A stretch of 54,518 nucleotides of DNA from Chloroflexota bacterium (GTDB lineage: Bacteria > Chloroflexota > Limnocylindria > P2-11E), in assembly GCA_005881885.1 (NCBI GenBank), contig VBDX01000147.1, forward strand, positions 1 through 54,518, read 5' to 3'. The notes beneath the pieces were generated by a model, which saw only the letters and a list, made by a program, of their open reading frames with translations, had not been told where the DNA came from and ran no database searches. Positions 1 to 12,194 of the stretch are shown in pieces; the first letter of the stretch is position 1, and each line of letters begins with the position of its first letter. The position numbers and the translations under genes are program-made.

Positions 1-2507
1 GCCGGGACGCTGACGGTGAAGGCGGTGGTGGTCACCCCGCCGGTGGGCATGACCAAGGTGAAGGTGCCGATCCCGCCACCGGCGCTAAAGGTGAAGCTGC
101 CGCCGCCGCCATTGGTCTGCTTGGACACGGTGAGCCGCGCGATGGCCTGATTGGTGAAAGCGCAGGTGGCCATAGCGTTGCCGCCCGCGAGGACGGTGCT
201 GCAGACGGTTGGGCCGACCGGTACAAAGCTCGAGGGCACGGTCTCACTCACCGTGAAGGTGCCGTTGGCAAGACCGGCAAAGCTGCCAGTGAGGGTGGCG
301 GTGGCGCCGGTGGACCCACCGCTCAAGGTGAGCGAGCCGGTACTGGGGCCGCTCAGGTCGAAGCTGAAGCTGCCGCTGCCGCCCCGGACCTGCTTGGTCA
401 CCACGATCCTTCCGTTCGTCGGGGCCGCGATCGCGGCGCCTTGAATCTGGTTGTCCAAGTTGCCGAGCGACCCCTGGTCGAGCAGGTCAAGGCTGAAGTG
501 GTACGACCCGCCGCTGATGGACGAAGAGCCCAAGCCAGCGCCCCAGGAGACACCGGTACCGTCTCCCCCGACGGCCAGATGGCCGGCCATCTCGATCAGG
601 ATTTTCGTTGACGCCGACGTCCAGGTAAGCGTGTAGTCGATGTCCGAGTCGGCGGTGTCGCTGCCAGGTCCGGAGACGCAGTTGGATCCACAGTCGTGGA
701 CCAGGGTGAGGGTCGCCGTTCCCGTGAACGCAGCGTCGCCGTAGATCTTGATCGTCCGGGGGCCGCGGAGGGCCTCGTATGCGGCGATCCGGCTAGATGT
801 CGAGCCGTCCTTGCTAACGAACGGATCGGACGGCACGGCGGCCGTGATGAAGTTGCTACCCCCGCGAATCGTGCTGCAGTCAGTCGCCATGCTGGGCGGA
901 GGACCGATCTCAGGGCCGCAGGGATTAAGTGCCATGGTGATGCCATTCGCCGCGGCGTCGGAGACCGCTTGGTCATACGAGACCAGCCAGTCGTAGCCGT
1001 GCTTGCCGCCTTTGGTGAAGCTGACGTGGAAGGTGAGCGTATGCCCGTTGGGGGTCGGGGTGGTCGTCGCGGGAACGTTGATGAGGATCGTCCGCTGCGG
1101 TACAGACATCCCCTCGAAGTACTTCGAGTTCGTCGTCTGAAGGATGTTGCTGATCCAGTGGCAGTTGCCGAGCCCGGTTATCGTGCTCGGGGGCTGGTCG
1201 TTCTCGGCGCACTGCCTGAAATCCTTGTTCAGCGAAACACCGACGCGGTAGGTCGGCGTCGGCCCGGGCGTTGGCGTGGGAGTCGGAAGCGGCGTCGGTT
1301 GCGGCGTGGCGGCCGTCGTCAGCGCCTTGTAGACGTTGATCCGGCCGAAGGTCTTGCCCGGTACGGGATCGGTCGTTCCGCGGATCTGGGTCGCAGCGTC
1401 CCCATTGCTCTTGCCGCTCGCGACTAGCAGCGCCGCGAGGCCCGCTGTCTCGGCGGCCGAGGGGGACGTTCCGGTGATCGCCCCGTACCCCCCACCTCGC
1501 TGTGTCGCCTGGATGCTGACGCCCGGGGCCGCCACCGCGGCACTGAAGGTGTTGCTATTCGCCGCGACCGCGTCGTTCTGATTGGTCGCTGCGACGCCGA
1601 TGACGTTTGCCATCCCGGCGGGATAGGTCGGCGCGGTCGAGCCATCGTTCCCGGTAGCCGCGACGAGCACGGCGCCCTTGCTCCAGGCGTAGTTCACGGC
1701 ATCCTGAAGCGACGACGAGAAGTCTGGGCTGCTGAACCCCATGAGGATGACCTTCGCGCCGTTGTCAGCCGCCCACAACACGCCCGATACGACATCGCTG
1801 TCCCACCCCGAGCCGTCGGCGCCCAAAACTCGAACAGAGGACAGGCTGGCGCCCGCATACGCGACCCCAGCGATGCCGATCATGTTGTTCACGTTCGCTG
1901 CGGCGATGCCGGCCATCGCGGTCCCATGGCCGTTCGAATCTATGTCGGGTAGTCCACCGACGAAGCTCTGCCCCGGAGAGACACGACCGAGCAGATCCGG
2001 ATGCGTCGCGTCGATACCGGTGTCAAGTACCGCGATTTTTGCGGAGCCGAGGATCGGGACCACGCCATACGCCTTGTCCCACGAGATCTTCGGCAGTGCC
2101 CACTGCTGTGCATACAGGGGATCGTTCGGAGATCCCGCCTGCGTTACGCGATGCGCGGCTTCCGCCCACTCGACGGCCGGGTGCTTCTTGTAGCCAGCGA
2201 GGATCGCCTCCTTCGCGACAGCCGGCACGCGTAATACGTGGAGGCGCAATTGCGTGTGCTCGCGAACGGCCAGTCCGCCTGTCGTCTTCATGGCGGCGTC
2301 GATTTCGGACGGGGCGGTGCCCGACCTGAACTTCACGAATATGGGGACGGTGTCGTCGGTCGACGCGACCGTCGGTGTCGGTGACGTGACCGCCGAGTCC
2401 TGGGCTGATACGACGGCCATGGGAGCCGCAGAGATGAAGTTGAACAGCACGAGGAGCAGGGCTCGTGTCGTCCATCGCGCGGCCGAACGCAGAGACAGGT
2501 CCCCCAT
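1..2507 (-). CDS. Secreted subtilisin-like serine protease (S8), 3' end cut by window edge
   Basis: The reading frame runs from an ATG at 2507 off the left edge, 835 codons without a stop. Residues 1-35 form a signal peptide ending VSA|QD, so the product is exported. The catalytic triad is visible: Asp162 (VLDTGID), His194 (NGHGTAMAG) and Ser348 (TGTSPS), with the oxyanion Asn287 (ATGNDG). A Pro/Thr-rich linker follows at about 397-417, then a Cys-containing region. From about residue 699 there are prealbumin/SpaA-like repeats (VVTKQ, then LTVSKQ about 91 residues later), which probably act as a surface stalk. The block after the catalytic Ser reads GTSPSAAETAG instead of the usual GTSMASPHVAG. 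The subtilase call is firm; the substrate is unknown. It lies just downstream of a response regulator on the same strand. Confidence 0.88.
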   Translation of the reverse strand, partial: MGDLSLRSAARWTTRALLLVLFNFISAAPMAVVSAQDSAVTSPTPTVASTDDTVPIFVKFRSGTAPSEIDAAMKTTGGLAVREHTQLRLHVLRVPAVAKEAILAGYKKHPAVEWAEAAHRVTQAGSPNDPLYAQQWALPKISWDKAYGVVPILGSAKIAVLDTGIDATHPDLLGRVSPGQSFVGGLPDIDSNGHGTAMAGIAAANVNNMIGIAGVAYAGASLSSVRVLGADGSGWDSDVVSGVLWAADNGAKVILMGFSSPDFSSSLQDAVNYAWSKGAVLVAATGNDGSTAPTYPAGMANVIGVAATNQNDAVAANSNTFSAAVAAPGVSIQATQRGGGYGAITGTSPSAAETAGLAALLVASGKSNGDAATQIRGTTDPVPGKTFGRINVYKALTTAATPQPTPLPTPTPTPGPTPTYRVGVSLNKDFRQCAENDQPPSTITGLGNCHWISNILQTTNSKYFEGMSVPQRTILINVPATTTPTPNGHTLTFHVSFTKGGKHGYDWLVSYDQAVSDAAANGITMALNPCGPEIGPPPSMATDCSTIRGGSNFITAAVPSDPFVSKDGSTSSRIAAYEALRGPRTIKIYGDAAFTGTATLTLVHDCGSNCVSGPGSDTADSDIDYTLTWTSASTKILIEMAGHLAVGGDGTGVSWGAGLGSSSISGGSYHFSLDLLDQGSLGNLDNQIQGAAIAAPTNGRIVVTKQVRGGSGSFSFDLSGPSTGSLTLSGGSTGATATLTGSFAGLANGTFTVSETVPSSFVPVGPTVCSTVLAGGNAMATCAFTNQAIARLTVSKQTNGGGGSFTFSAGGGIGTFTLVMPTGGVTTTAFTVSVP

Positions 2508-2520
2508 CGACCGCTGAACC

Positions 2521-2602
2521 TAGAAATCCGGAATTTAGAAGTCCATGGGGAGACCGTTAAGAAGACGGCACGACACCGTTACCCACGGAACAAGACTGTT
2601 AC
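2521..2602. promoter_or_regulatory. Direct repeats in the gap between response regulator and protease
   Basis: Two repeat sets are seen. TAGAAATCC at 2521 and TAGAAGTCC at 2536 are 15 bp apart. GTTAA/GTTAC cores lie at 2556, 2578 and 2598, so 22 and 20 bp apart. OmpR/PhoB-family regulators bind direct repeats in helical phase, so this could be the operator or promoter region of the protease gene starting at 2507. The function is inferred. Confidence 0.35.
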
Positions 2603-2605
2603 AGC

Positions 2606-3319
2606 CTAGGTTTGCTCCGCTCTCAGCATCACGCCGACGCCCGGGACGGTCTGAAGGAACTGGGGGTTGCTCGCGTCCTCGCCGAGCTTCCGGCGAAGCC
2701 GGTGAAGTGTCACGCGCACGACGTCACGAGCGCCGTCATCCTCGTAGCCCCACACCTCCTTCGCGAGCACGGATGTCCGGACGACGTGGCCGGCACGACA
2801 CATCAGGTGCTGAAGGAGCTTGAACTCGCTCACGGTGAGATGAAGGCTCTCGCCGTCCTTCTTTACTGAATGTTCCTCGACATCAAGCGTGAGCGGGCCG
2901 GCCTTGAGCGTCCCGCCGTTGATGCGGCGCGGGTCGCGTTCCGCGCGGCCCCGGCGCACGTGAACGCGAATGCGTGCGACGAGCTCGCGGACGCTGAACG
3001 GTTTCACGATGTAGTCATCTGCGCCGAGCTCGAGGCCACGAACCCTGTCATTCTCCCCACCTCGCGCGGTGAGGATGAGGACCGGTACGTCCGTGCGGCG
3101 TCGAAGCTCGCGGAGCAGGTCGAATCCATCCGAATGCCCCAGCATCAGATCGAGAAGGACCGCGTCCGGCTGCTCCCGCTCGAAAATCTTGAGCGCGGTT
3201 GGTGGATCTTGGGCCGGGAGCGCAGCGAAGCCTGCCTCTTCCACGATCGCCGCGAGAAGCTCCAGCAGCTCGCTCTCATCGTCGACGATCAGAAGCTTTG
3301 CTCGCAGATCTCCTGACAC
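2606..3319 (-). CDS. OmpR/PhoB-family response regulator, orphan
   Basis: This is a DNA-binding response regulator. From the chosen GTG at 3319 it is 237 residues. The receiver domain has the acidic pair Asp13-Asp14, phosphoacceptor Asp57 (VLLDLM), Thr84 and Lys106 (YIVKPF). It is followed by a winged-helix DNA-binding domain from about 140 to the end (TVSEFKLLQHL, RVTLHRLRRKLGED). The frame is open upstream to a TTG at 3385, but the receiver fold begins at RAKLLIVDD, so the short start is preferred. No histidine kinase is adjacent; the only one in the window is a soluble kinase at 22.3-24.0 kb. It may control the protease gene downstream. Confidence 0.9.
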   Translation of the reverse strand: MSGDLRAKLLIVDDESELLELLAAIVEEAGFAALPAQDPPTALKIFEREQPDAVLLDLMLGHSDGFDLLRELRRRTDVPVLILTARGGENDRVRGLELGADDYIVKPFSVRELVARIRVHVRRGRAERDPRRINGGTLKAGPLTLDVEEHSVKKDGESLHLTVSEFKLLQHLMCRAGHVVRTSVLAKEVWGYEDDGARDVVRVTLHRLRRKLGEDASNPQFLQTVPGVGVMLRAEQT

Positions 3320-3469
3320 CGCTCCCACCAAGAAGACCCCCACCGTGCGCGAGCGAGGTGCGCGCCGGAAAGCATACGCCCGCAAGGAGGGAACCGGAGC
3401 CTGCAGCCGCTGCCTTGTCCTCCCGCCCTAACGCCTAGCGACCGCCGGGAATATGTAACTCGAGCTCAA

Positions 3470-3802
3470 CTACCCGCTGCAGCCGCAACTGCCGGACATC
3501 GCCGGGTTACGGACGAGGAACCCGGTCCCCTCGGGACCGTCCACCCACTCGATCGTCGCGCCATCGCAGTACGGCCGGCTCTGCGCATCGATCGCGACGC
3601 GGAGGCCGGAGACCTCGGTCACGGCATCGGTCTCGGCCGGCGTCTCGTCGAAGGCCAGCCCGTACATGAACGAACAACACGACCGGCCAGCGACATAGAC
3701 GCGGAGGAAGGCACGCTTGGGATCGTCGGCCCGGAGCTCCAGGAGCTTCGTCACCGCCTGGGGAGTGACTTCGATCACGGTCGCGCTGCCGTCGATGGCC
3801 AT
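3470..3802 (-). CDS. HesB/IscA-family iron-sulfur cluster assembly protein
   Basis: This is an A-type carrier of about the usual family length (110 residues). The conserved cysteines are visible: a CC pair at 42-43 (GRSCCSFMYGL) and the C-terminal Cys-Gly-Cys at 106-108. The family signature PYCDGATIEWV lies between them, where IscA/ErpA proteins have PYLDG. Such proteins bind and pass Fe-S clusters to apo-enzymes in the cytoplasm. The gene starts 10 bp after the MFS transporter ends and is probably co-transcribed with it. No isc or suf genes are nearby, so the partner enzymes cannot be named. ErpA-type and IscA-type cannot be told apart from sequence alone. Confidence 0.88.
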   Translation of the reverse strand: MAIDGSATVIEVTPQAVTKLLELRADDPKRAFLRVYVAGRSCCSFMYGLAFDETPAETDAVTEVSGLRVAIDAQSRPYCDGATIEWVDGPEGTGFLVRNPAMSGSCGCSG

Positions 3803-3812
3803 CGCGCGAAGT

Positions 3813-5087
3813 CTAGCGTTCCTGGCCCAGCTGCGGCACGCGCAGCAAGATCGCGGCGAGCCCGGCGAAGACCACGGCGGTCGCGCCCGCGACCGCGAGC
3901 GGCGCGCCGAAGACGATCGCCGCGCCGCCGAGAAGCGGTCCGTTCAGAACGCGCATGCCCTGCGTCCCAAACGTGTACGCGCCCATGACCCGTCCGCGCA
4001 GGTTGTCCGGCGCCGACAGCTGGATCTTGGTATTCGTGAGGGACTGCGTGAGCACGGCGGCACCGCCGACGATGATCAAGAGCGCGAACGAGAGCGCATA
4101 GCTCTGCGAGAACGCGAAGACGAGAATCGCGAGCATCTCGGCCATCGCAGCACCGACGATGAAGCGCCCGCTGTGACGGCGCCCGCGGGCGTACGCCAGA
4201 TAAAGCGCCGCGGCCACCGCGCCGACGCCGCTGCCAACGAGGAGGAACGAGTAGCCGAGATCGTCGACGTGCAGCACGTCGTGCGCGAAGAGCACGAGGA
4301 ACGAGTTGAATGTGTGGCCGAGGAAGATTACGCCGAGCATCTCGACCCCGATGAGCGCCGCGATGAAGGGGCGACCGCGGACAAATCGCAGGCCGTCGCG
4401 GAGCGCTGCCGCGATCGGCGTTGTGGACCGCGCGCTGAGCGGGCGCACTCGGATGATCGCGAGGAACACGAGGAGCGGGACGAACGTGAAGGCGTTGATG
4501 AGGAATCCCCAGCCCGGTCCGAAGGCGACCACGATGAATCCAGCGACCGCCGGACCGATCACCTGCGAGAACTGTCGCGCGGTCGAGTTCAGGCTCACGG
4601 CCGAGAGGAGCTTTGATGGCCCGACCATCGAGTGGATAAGCGTCTGCTGTGCCGGCCCGCCGATCGCGCCCGCAAAGCCGTGCAGCAAGAGCAATCCGAA
4701 GAGCCACCACGTCGTGACGATGCCGCCGAGCGTCGCCGCAGCGATGGAGACTGCCGCGGTCATGAGCAGGAGCTGCGCGACGATCTGGACCTTCCGGTTG
4801 TCGTAACGGTCTGCGAGGACTCCGCCGTAGAGCGAGAAGAACGTGAACGGCACCCAGTGGGCGAAGACCATCATCCCCAGCCAGAAAGGCGCCGACGTTC
4901 CGGCGAGCTGGTACACGAGGACGTTGCGGATGACGTTCTCCATGCCGTCGCCCGTCGAGCTGATCCAGCTCGTTATCCAGTACCAGCGGAAGGTCGGCAC
5001 GCCGAGCGCCTCGAACTGGATCCGCCGCGGAGCGACGACGCCAGCGCCCGGCTCGAGCTCCAGTGCATCGACTTTCCGTTCAGCCAT
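3813..5087 (-). CDS. MFS transporter, MFS_3/EntS-like
   Basis: This is a 424-residue integral membrane protein with about twelve hydrophobic segments. Between segments 2 and 3 it carries the MFS loop motif (GGVLADRYDNRKV, like the G-x-L-a-D-r-x-G-R-k motif). The N-terminus (GVPTFRWYWITSWISSTGDGMENVI) and overall pattern fit the MFS_3 group, which contains enterobactin-type exporters and multidrug efflux pumps. It starts at ATG 5087 after a 205-bp non-coding stretch, so it probably heads the two-gene unit with the IscA-like gene. The substrate cannot be read from sequence. Confidence 0.85.
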   Translation of the reverse strand: MAERKVDALELEPGAGVVAPRRIQFEALGVPTFRWYWITSWISSTGDGMENVIRNVLVYQLAGTSAPFWLGMMVFAHWVPFTFFSLYGGVLADRYDNRKVQIVAQLLLMTAAVSIAAATLGGIVTTWWLFGLLLLHGFAGAIGGPAQQTLIHSMVGPSKLLSAVSLNSTARQFSQVIGPAVAGFIVVAFGPGWGFLINAFTFVPLLVFLAIIRVRPLSARSTTPIAAALRDGLRFVRGRPFIAALIGVEMLGVIFLGHTFNSFLVLFAHDVLHVDDLGYSFLLVGSGVGAVAAALYLAYARGRRHSGRFIVGAAMAEMLAILVFAFSQSYALSFALLIIVGGAAVLTQSLTNTKIQLSAPDNLRGRVMGAYTFGTQGMRVLNGPLLGGAAIVFGAPLAVAGATAVVFAGLAAILLRVPQLGQER

Positions 5088-5155
5088 CAGCGAGAGAGTA
5101 CGGGCAGGAGATGCGCGGCTGCGGGTGGCACGGGGGAGCGGGGGTCGCGCGCGAT

Positions 5156-5176
5156 GCGCGGGTGCCCCGGGGCCCC
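5156..5176. repeat. GC-rich 21-mer shared with the ABC-F gene
   Basis: GCGCGGGTGCCCCGGGG plus four bases here matches the reverse complement of 13896-13916 at 20 of 21 positions. The copy here lies in the 205-bp non-coding gap between the MFS gene and the CvpA-CAP gene; the other lies in the linker of the ABC-F gene. It is related in style to the palindromes listed elsewhere. Confidence 0.5.
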
Positions 5177-5292
5177 ATCCGAGATGCGCTCAAGGTACGT
5201 CGCGACGAATGAGGATGGGGAGGGTGCGCGAGCGCGCGACGCCCCGACCCCGGGACAGGACCCGCAGCCGCGAGCCGCGAGCCGCGCGCTCT

Positions 5293-6273
5293 CTATGGTG
5301 TGATGAAAAGCTGAGTCACCATGCGACCGTAGGCGCCGGCGCTGATCACGCCGATGCCGATGCGCGTGAACTCGGGGCGGAGGATGTTCTCGCGGTGTCC
5401 GGGTGAATCCATCAATGCGCGATGCGCGACGGCGACGGACTGGGCGTACGCCAGGTTCTCGCCGGCGCGTGCGTACGTGATCCCTGCCGCTTTCAGCCGA
5501 TCGAAGGGCGAGCCCGCGATCGGCGACTCGTGGCTGAAGTATTTGAGCTTGAACATCTCCTCGGAATGCGCGCGCGCGACCGGAACGAGCCGCTCGTCCC
5601 AGAGAAGATCAGGGAGGCCGCGATCCCTACGCTCGCCCTGCACTAGCTCAAACAGCTGACGCTCCGCCACCGGATCGGGCTCGAGGACGAGACCGTCAGG
5701 AAGATCGAGCCTCTCGGTCTCGTCTTCGCCGATCTTCGTAACAAGGAGCGGCGACCCGCCGAGCTGACTGGTGAGGGCCGCGATCTGGGGCTGGACGGCG
5801 GTGACCTGCTCGCCGACGATCCGCCCGCTGCGGCTCGTCTCGACCGCGGCCTTGAATTCGCTGGCGACCGGCAGCGCCTCGATCGCGAGGATCGCGACGG
5901 CGACGATGAAGATCGATCGCGCGATCGCCGGGATCACGCCCAGAGCTCGGTCAGCGCCGCTCATCGGGGTGCGCCGGATAAGGGCAACGATCGGACGTAT
6001 CGCGACGTATCCGGTGATCGAGAAGAGCGCCTCGACGATGACGATGACCGCGACGAATGCGACGCTTGTCGCCACGGGCCTTGGCAGGCGAGCGAATGTC
6101 TCGACGACGCTGCTCACCGGTCCGGCGAACGCGATCGCCGCGGCGGTTGCGAGTATCCAGGAGGCGAGGCTGTAGAGGGTGGCGACGAGCCCGGCGCGGA
6201 ACCCCATCCAGGTCGCAACGACGACGAGGCCGAGCACCACGGCGTCGATGGCGTTCAAAGCCAGGTCGGTCAC
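5293..6273 (-). CDS. CvpA-type membrane protein fused to a CAP/SCP domain
   Basis: This 326-residue protein has two modules. Residues 1-165 hold four hydrophobic segments of the CvpA (colicin V production) family (AIDAVVLGLVVVATWMGFRAG; later GVIPAIARSIFIV). Residues about 200-326 are a CAP/SCP domain with an N-terminal helix ending in HSEEM, then GENLAYAQS and the hallmark HRALMDSPGHRENIL. CAP domains are usually extracytoplasmic, so the C-terminus probably faces outward. The start is GTG 6273. It follows uvrA on the same strand after 48 bp that contain a palindrome. Substrate and role are unknown; the domain calls are secure. Confidence 0.85.
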   Translation of the reverse strand: MTDLALNAIDAVVLGLVVVATWMGFRAGLVATLYSLASWILATAAAIAFAGPVSSVVETFARLPRPVATSVAFVAVIVIVEALFSITGYVAIRPIVALIRRTPMSGADRALGVIPAIARSIFIVAVAILAIEALPVASEFKAAVETSRSGRIVGEQVTAVQPQIAALTSQLGGSPLLVTKIGEDETERLDLPDGLVLEPDPVAERQLFELVQGERRDRGLPDLLWDERLVPVARAHSEEMFKLKYFSHESPIAGSPFDRLKAAGITYARAGENLAYAQSVAVAHRALMDSPGHRENILRPEFTRIGIGVISAGAYGRMVTQLFITP

Positions 6274-6294
6274 GCGCCGACGATGCTACGGGCA

Positions 6295-6320
6295 AGAGGG
6301 CTCCGCCCCCTCGAACCCCC
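6295..6320. repeat. GC-rich palindrome, family copy a
   Basis: AGAGGGCTCCGCCCCC followed by TCGAACCCCC. It begins two bases after the uvrA stop codon and can form a GAGGG/CCCTC hairpin. It matches the copy upstream of pcrA (50152-50180) closely. It may act as an attenuator or 3' mRNA stabiliser between uvrA and the CvpA-CAP gene. Confidence 0.65.
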
Positions 6321-6321
6321 G

Positions 6322-9204
<2,883 letters not shown>

Positions 9205-9209
9205 GGAGA

Positions 9210-9905
9210 TCAGGCCGCCGGAGGCGCGGGTGCCGTCCGGAGCGCGCGCATCACGAGCCAGAGATACGCGAGCCACAGCGGGAGCGCGGCGAGTCCGCCA
9301 GAAAGAGCCTCACCTGCACCGGGCCGGAATGAGAACTGCGACGCCGGGACGATGTACGAAAGGGCTTGATAGATCCCCGTGGGGAGGAGAGCGATGGTCG
9401 CGATGCCGAAGATCGCCGTGCCCAGCATCAGATAGGCGCGGTAGAGGCCGCTCCCATGCTCGTCGACCTGCGCCAGGGATCGCCGCGCGAACCAGTGCGC
9501 GCCCCAGAAGATCCCGCCGAACACGACGAAGGTCGCTCCCCGGACCAGGTCCTCGCCCTGTCTGCGGATACGGTCGTCGGGGATCACCTGCTGGGGGAAC
9601 GGCGTCAGAAATGGTGGGCACGTCGCGTTCGGTGGGCACACGGGCGCGATCGCCGGCACGGGTCGAGGCTGCCCGGGGCCGTAGATGACCTCGAGACCGA
9701 ACGCCGCCGCGAGCACGTACGCGAGGATGCCCGCAAGACCGACGGTGAACGCGACGACCCCGGCAAGCGAAGCGAAATAGAGATACACGCGCAGCAAGCC
9801 GCTGAGCGAGAGGTCGACGCCCTCGCGACCGCGCTGCAGGAAGAGCACGACCAGCAGCGCGATCCCGCCGAGGACCGCAAGTCCGGTGAGCACGCCGAAC
9901 AGCAT
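9210..9905 (-). CDS. Integral membrane protein between uvrB and uvrA (DUF5671-like)
   Basis: This is a 231-residue protein with about six hydrophobic segments (near 4-24, 38-72, 125-140, 160-180, 186-200 and 207-225). A short loop holding two cysteines ([12 protein letters not shown]) lies at about 88-99. The pattern [26 protein letters not shown] resembles DUF5671-type membrane proteins; this is pattern recognition, not a search result. It starts at ATG 9905, 3 bp after the uvrB stop, and ends 5 bp before uvrA. It is therefore co-expressed with the excinuclease genes and probably DNA-damage inducible. No function is known. Confidence 0.75.
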   Translation of the reverse strand: MLFGVLTGLAVLGGIALLVVLFLQRGREGVDLSLSGLLRVYLYFASLAGVVAFTVGLAGILAYVLAAAFGLEVIYGPGQPRPVPAIAPVCPPNATCPPFLTPFPQQVIPDDRIRRQGEDLVRGATFVVFGGIFWGAHWFARRSLAQVDEHGSGLYRAYLMLGTAIFGIATIALLPTGIYQALSYIVPASQFSFRPGAGEALSGGLAALPLWLAYLWLVMRALRTAPAPPAA

Positions 9906-9908
9906 GGC

Positions 9909-12044
9909 CTAAGGTCCGTGCCGCCGACGCCGGCCGCCCGCACGCACGACGCGTGACGTCGTGCGGACCGGCTCCGCCGCCGCGTCGAGACTCTCGGGGC
10001 CTCGCTCGAGGACCAGCAGCCCGCGCAGCTCGACGACTTCATCGCGCAGCGCCGCCGCGCGCTCGAACTCCAGCTCTTTGGCGGCCTGCTTCATCTGCGA
10101 CTCGAGGTCCTTGATGAGACGCGTGAGCTCGTCCTTCGGCAGCTCGCCCGCCGCGATCGGCCGCTTCGCCTTCTCCGCGATGCCTTCGACCTCGGCCACA
10201 TCCCGCAGCCGCATCCCGATGTCGCGGATCGCCTTCACGATCGTCTGTGGCTCGATCCCGTGGTCGCTGTTGTACTGCACCTGGATCTCTCGCCGCCGGT
10301 CCGTCTCGTCGATCGCGGCCCTCATCGAGGCCGTGATCCGGTCGGCGTACATGATCACGCGGCCTTCGACGTGCCGCGCCGCGCGGCCGATGACCTGGAT
10401 GAGCGAGCCCTCGGAACGGAGGTAGCCCTCTTTGTCGGCGTCGAGGATCGCGACGAGCGTCACCTCGGGCAGGTCGATGCCTTCACGCAGGAGGTTCACG
10501 CCCACCACCACGTCGTACACGCCGAGCCGTAGGTCGCGGAGGATCTCGACGCGCTGCAGGGTCTCGATCTCGGAGTGCAGGTAGTGGACCTTCACTCCCA
10601 ACTCGCGCAGATAGTCCGCGAGGTCCTCCGCCATCTTCTTGGTGAGCGTCGTGACGATCGCGCGCTGACCCCTTTCGACGCGCAGATTGATCTCGGCGAG
10701 CAGATCGTCGATCTGGCCCTCGGTCCTGCGCACCTCGATCTCGGGGTCGATGAGACCGGTCGGGCGGATGATCTGTTCGATCACACGCGGTGAGTGCTCG
10801 AGCTCGTAGGGACCCGGTGTGGCCGAAACGTAGATCGCCTGGTCCAGGCGCTGCTCGAACTCGGCGAACGTGAGCGGCCGGTTATCGAGCGCGCTCGGCA
10901 AGCGGAACCCGTAGTCGACGAGGATCTCCTTGCGCGAGCGGTCGCCGCCGTACATGCCGCGTACCTGTGGCAGCGAGATGTGCGACTCGTCGACGAACGC
11001 CAGAAAGTCGGGGGGGAAGTAGTCGAGGAGCGTCCAAGGGCGGCTGCCCGCCGGCCGGCGCGCGAGGTGTCGCGAGTAGTTCTCGACCCCGGCGCAGGTT
11101 CCGGTCTCGCGCAGCATCTCGAGGTCGAAGTTCGTCCGCTGCCGGAGCCGCTGGGCCTCCAGGAGCCTCCCGGCGTCCTCGAGCTCCTTCACGCGGTCGA
11201 CGAGCTCGGCCTCAATGTCTTTGATCGCCTCCATGAGCTTCTCGCGCGGAGTCACGAAGTGTCGCGCCGGGTAGATGTCCATCTTGTCGCGCTCGGCGAG
11301 CACCTCGCCGGTCAGTGGGTCGAGCTCCGTGATCCGCTCGACGTCATCGCCGAAGAACTCGACGCGGACCGCAAGGTCCTCGTACGCGGGCTGGATCTCG
11401 AGCGTGTCACCGCGGACGCGGAACTTGCCGCGGACGAGGTCCGTGTTGGTCCGCTCGTACTGGATGTCGACCAGATGCCGTAACACCGTGTCTCGCCGCA
11501 CCCGCTCGCCTTTGTTCAGCCGGACGGTGACCGCGCCATAGTCGACCGGCGCGCCGAGACCGTAAATGCAAGACACCGAGGCGACGATGATCACGTCGCG
11601 CCGCTCGAACAGGGACCGCGTGGCCGAGTGGCGCATCTTGTCGATCTCTTCGTTGCGCGAGCTGTCCTTCTCGATGTAGGTGTCGCTCCGTGCGATGTAG
11701 GCCTCGGGCTGGTAGTAGTCGTAGTACGAGACGAAGTACTGGACCGCGTTCTCGGGAAAGAACTCCTTGAACTCGCCGTAAAGCTGAGCTGCGAGTGTCT
11801 TGTTGTGCGCGAGGACGAGCGCCGGCCGCCCAGATTCAGCGATGACCTTCGCCATCGTCACCGTCTTGCCCGAGCCCGTTACCCCGCGCAGGGTCGTGTG
11901 TCGCTCGCCGCTTCGCAGTGCGCTCAGCAACCCCGCCGACGCTCCAGGCTGGTCTCCGGCGAGACCCCAGGGGAGTACCAGCCGGAACGGTGCCTTTGCC
12001 GCCGGACGATCGAGAGGGACCTGCAGGGTGTCGCCGTGGGGCAT
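9909..12044 (-). CDS. uvrB: Excinuclease ABC subunit B
   Basis: UvrB is the damage-verifying helicase-like subunit that recruits UvrC. From the ATG at 12044 ([12 protein letters not shown]) the product has 711 residues. Walker A is GVTGSGKT at 54-61. The beta-hairpin region [20 protein letters not shown] and the helicase motifs ([11 protein letters not shown]; later [15 protein letters not shown] and QVIGRAARH) are intact. The C-terminal UVR motif that contacts UvrC is present ([20 protein letters not shown]). The frame is open upstream to 12122, but that stretch overlaps the LexA-type box and is not conserved in character. First gene of uvrB-membrane protein-uvrA. Confidence 0.98.
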   Translation of the reverse strand: MPHGDTLQVPLDRPAAKAPFRLVLPWGLAGDQPGASAGLLSALRSGERHTTLRGVTGSGKTVTMAKVIAESGRPALVLAHNKTLAAQLYGEFKEFFPENAVQYFVSYYDYYQPEAYIARSDTYIEKDSSRNEEIDKMRHSATRSLFERRDVIIVASVSCIYGLGAPVDYGAVTVRLNKGERVRRDTVLRHLVDIQYERTNTDLVRGKFRVRGDTLEIQPAYEDLAVRVEFFGDDVERITELDPLTGEVLAERDKMDIYPARHFVTPREKLMEAIKDIEAELVDRVKELEDAGRLLEAQRLRQRTNFDLEMLRETGTCAGVENYSRHLARRPAGSRPWTLLDYFPPDFLAFVDESHISLPQVRGMYGGDRSRKEILVDYGFRLPSALDNRPLTFAEFEQRLDQAIYVSATPGPYELEHSPRVIEQIIRPTGLIDPEIEVRRTEGQIDDLLAEINLRVERGQRAIVTTLTKKMAEDLADYLRELGVKVHYLHSEIETLQRVEILRDLRLGVYDVVVGVNLLREGIDLPEVTLVAILDADKEGYLRSEGSLIQVIGRAARHVEGRVIMYADRITASMRAAIDETDRRREIQVQYNSDHGIEPQTIVKAIRDIGMRLRDVAEVEGIAEKAKRPIAAGELPKDELTRLIKDLESQMKQAAKELEFERAAALRDEVVELRGLLVLERGPESLDAAAEPVRTTSRVVRAGGRRRRHGP

Positions 12045-12060
12045 CTTTGCCTTCAATTCT

Positions 12061-12074
12061 AGAACAGACGTTCT
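12061..12074. promoter_or_regulatory. LexA/SOS box upstream of uvrB
   Basis: AGAACAGACGTTCT has perfectly complementary 5-bp arms and the GAAC-N4-GTTC core (12062-12073) known for Gram-positive LexA/DinR and reported for Dehalococcoides. It lies 17 bp upstream of the uvrB start, a normal operator position. uvrB is a classical SOS gene. The match is seen directly; LexA binding is inferred. Confidence 0.8.
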
Positions 12075-12194
12075 GGTACCATTTGGCTCCCCGAACCTCG
12101 TCTCATTGTCGCGCATCAACACCAGTTCGACTCCCGTTCACTTGTTACCGCTTGCTACAGTTCGCGCCCAGTCGCCCGGTAGAGGAAGGAAAGA

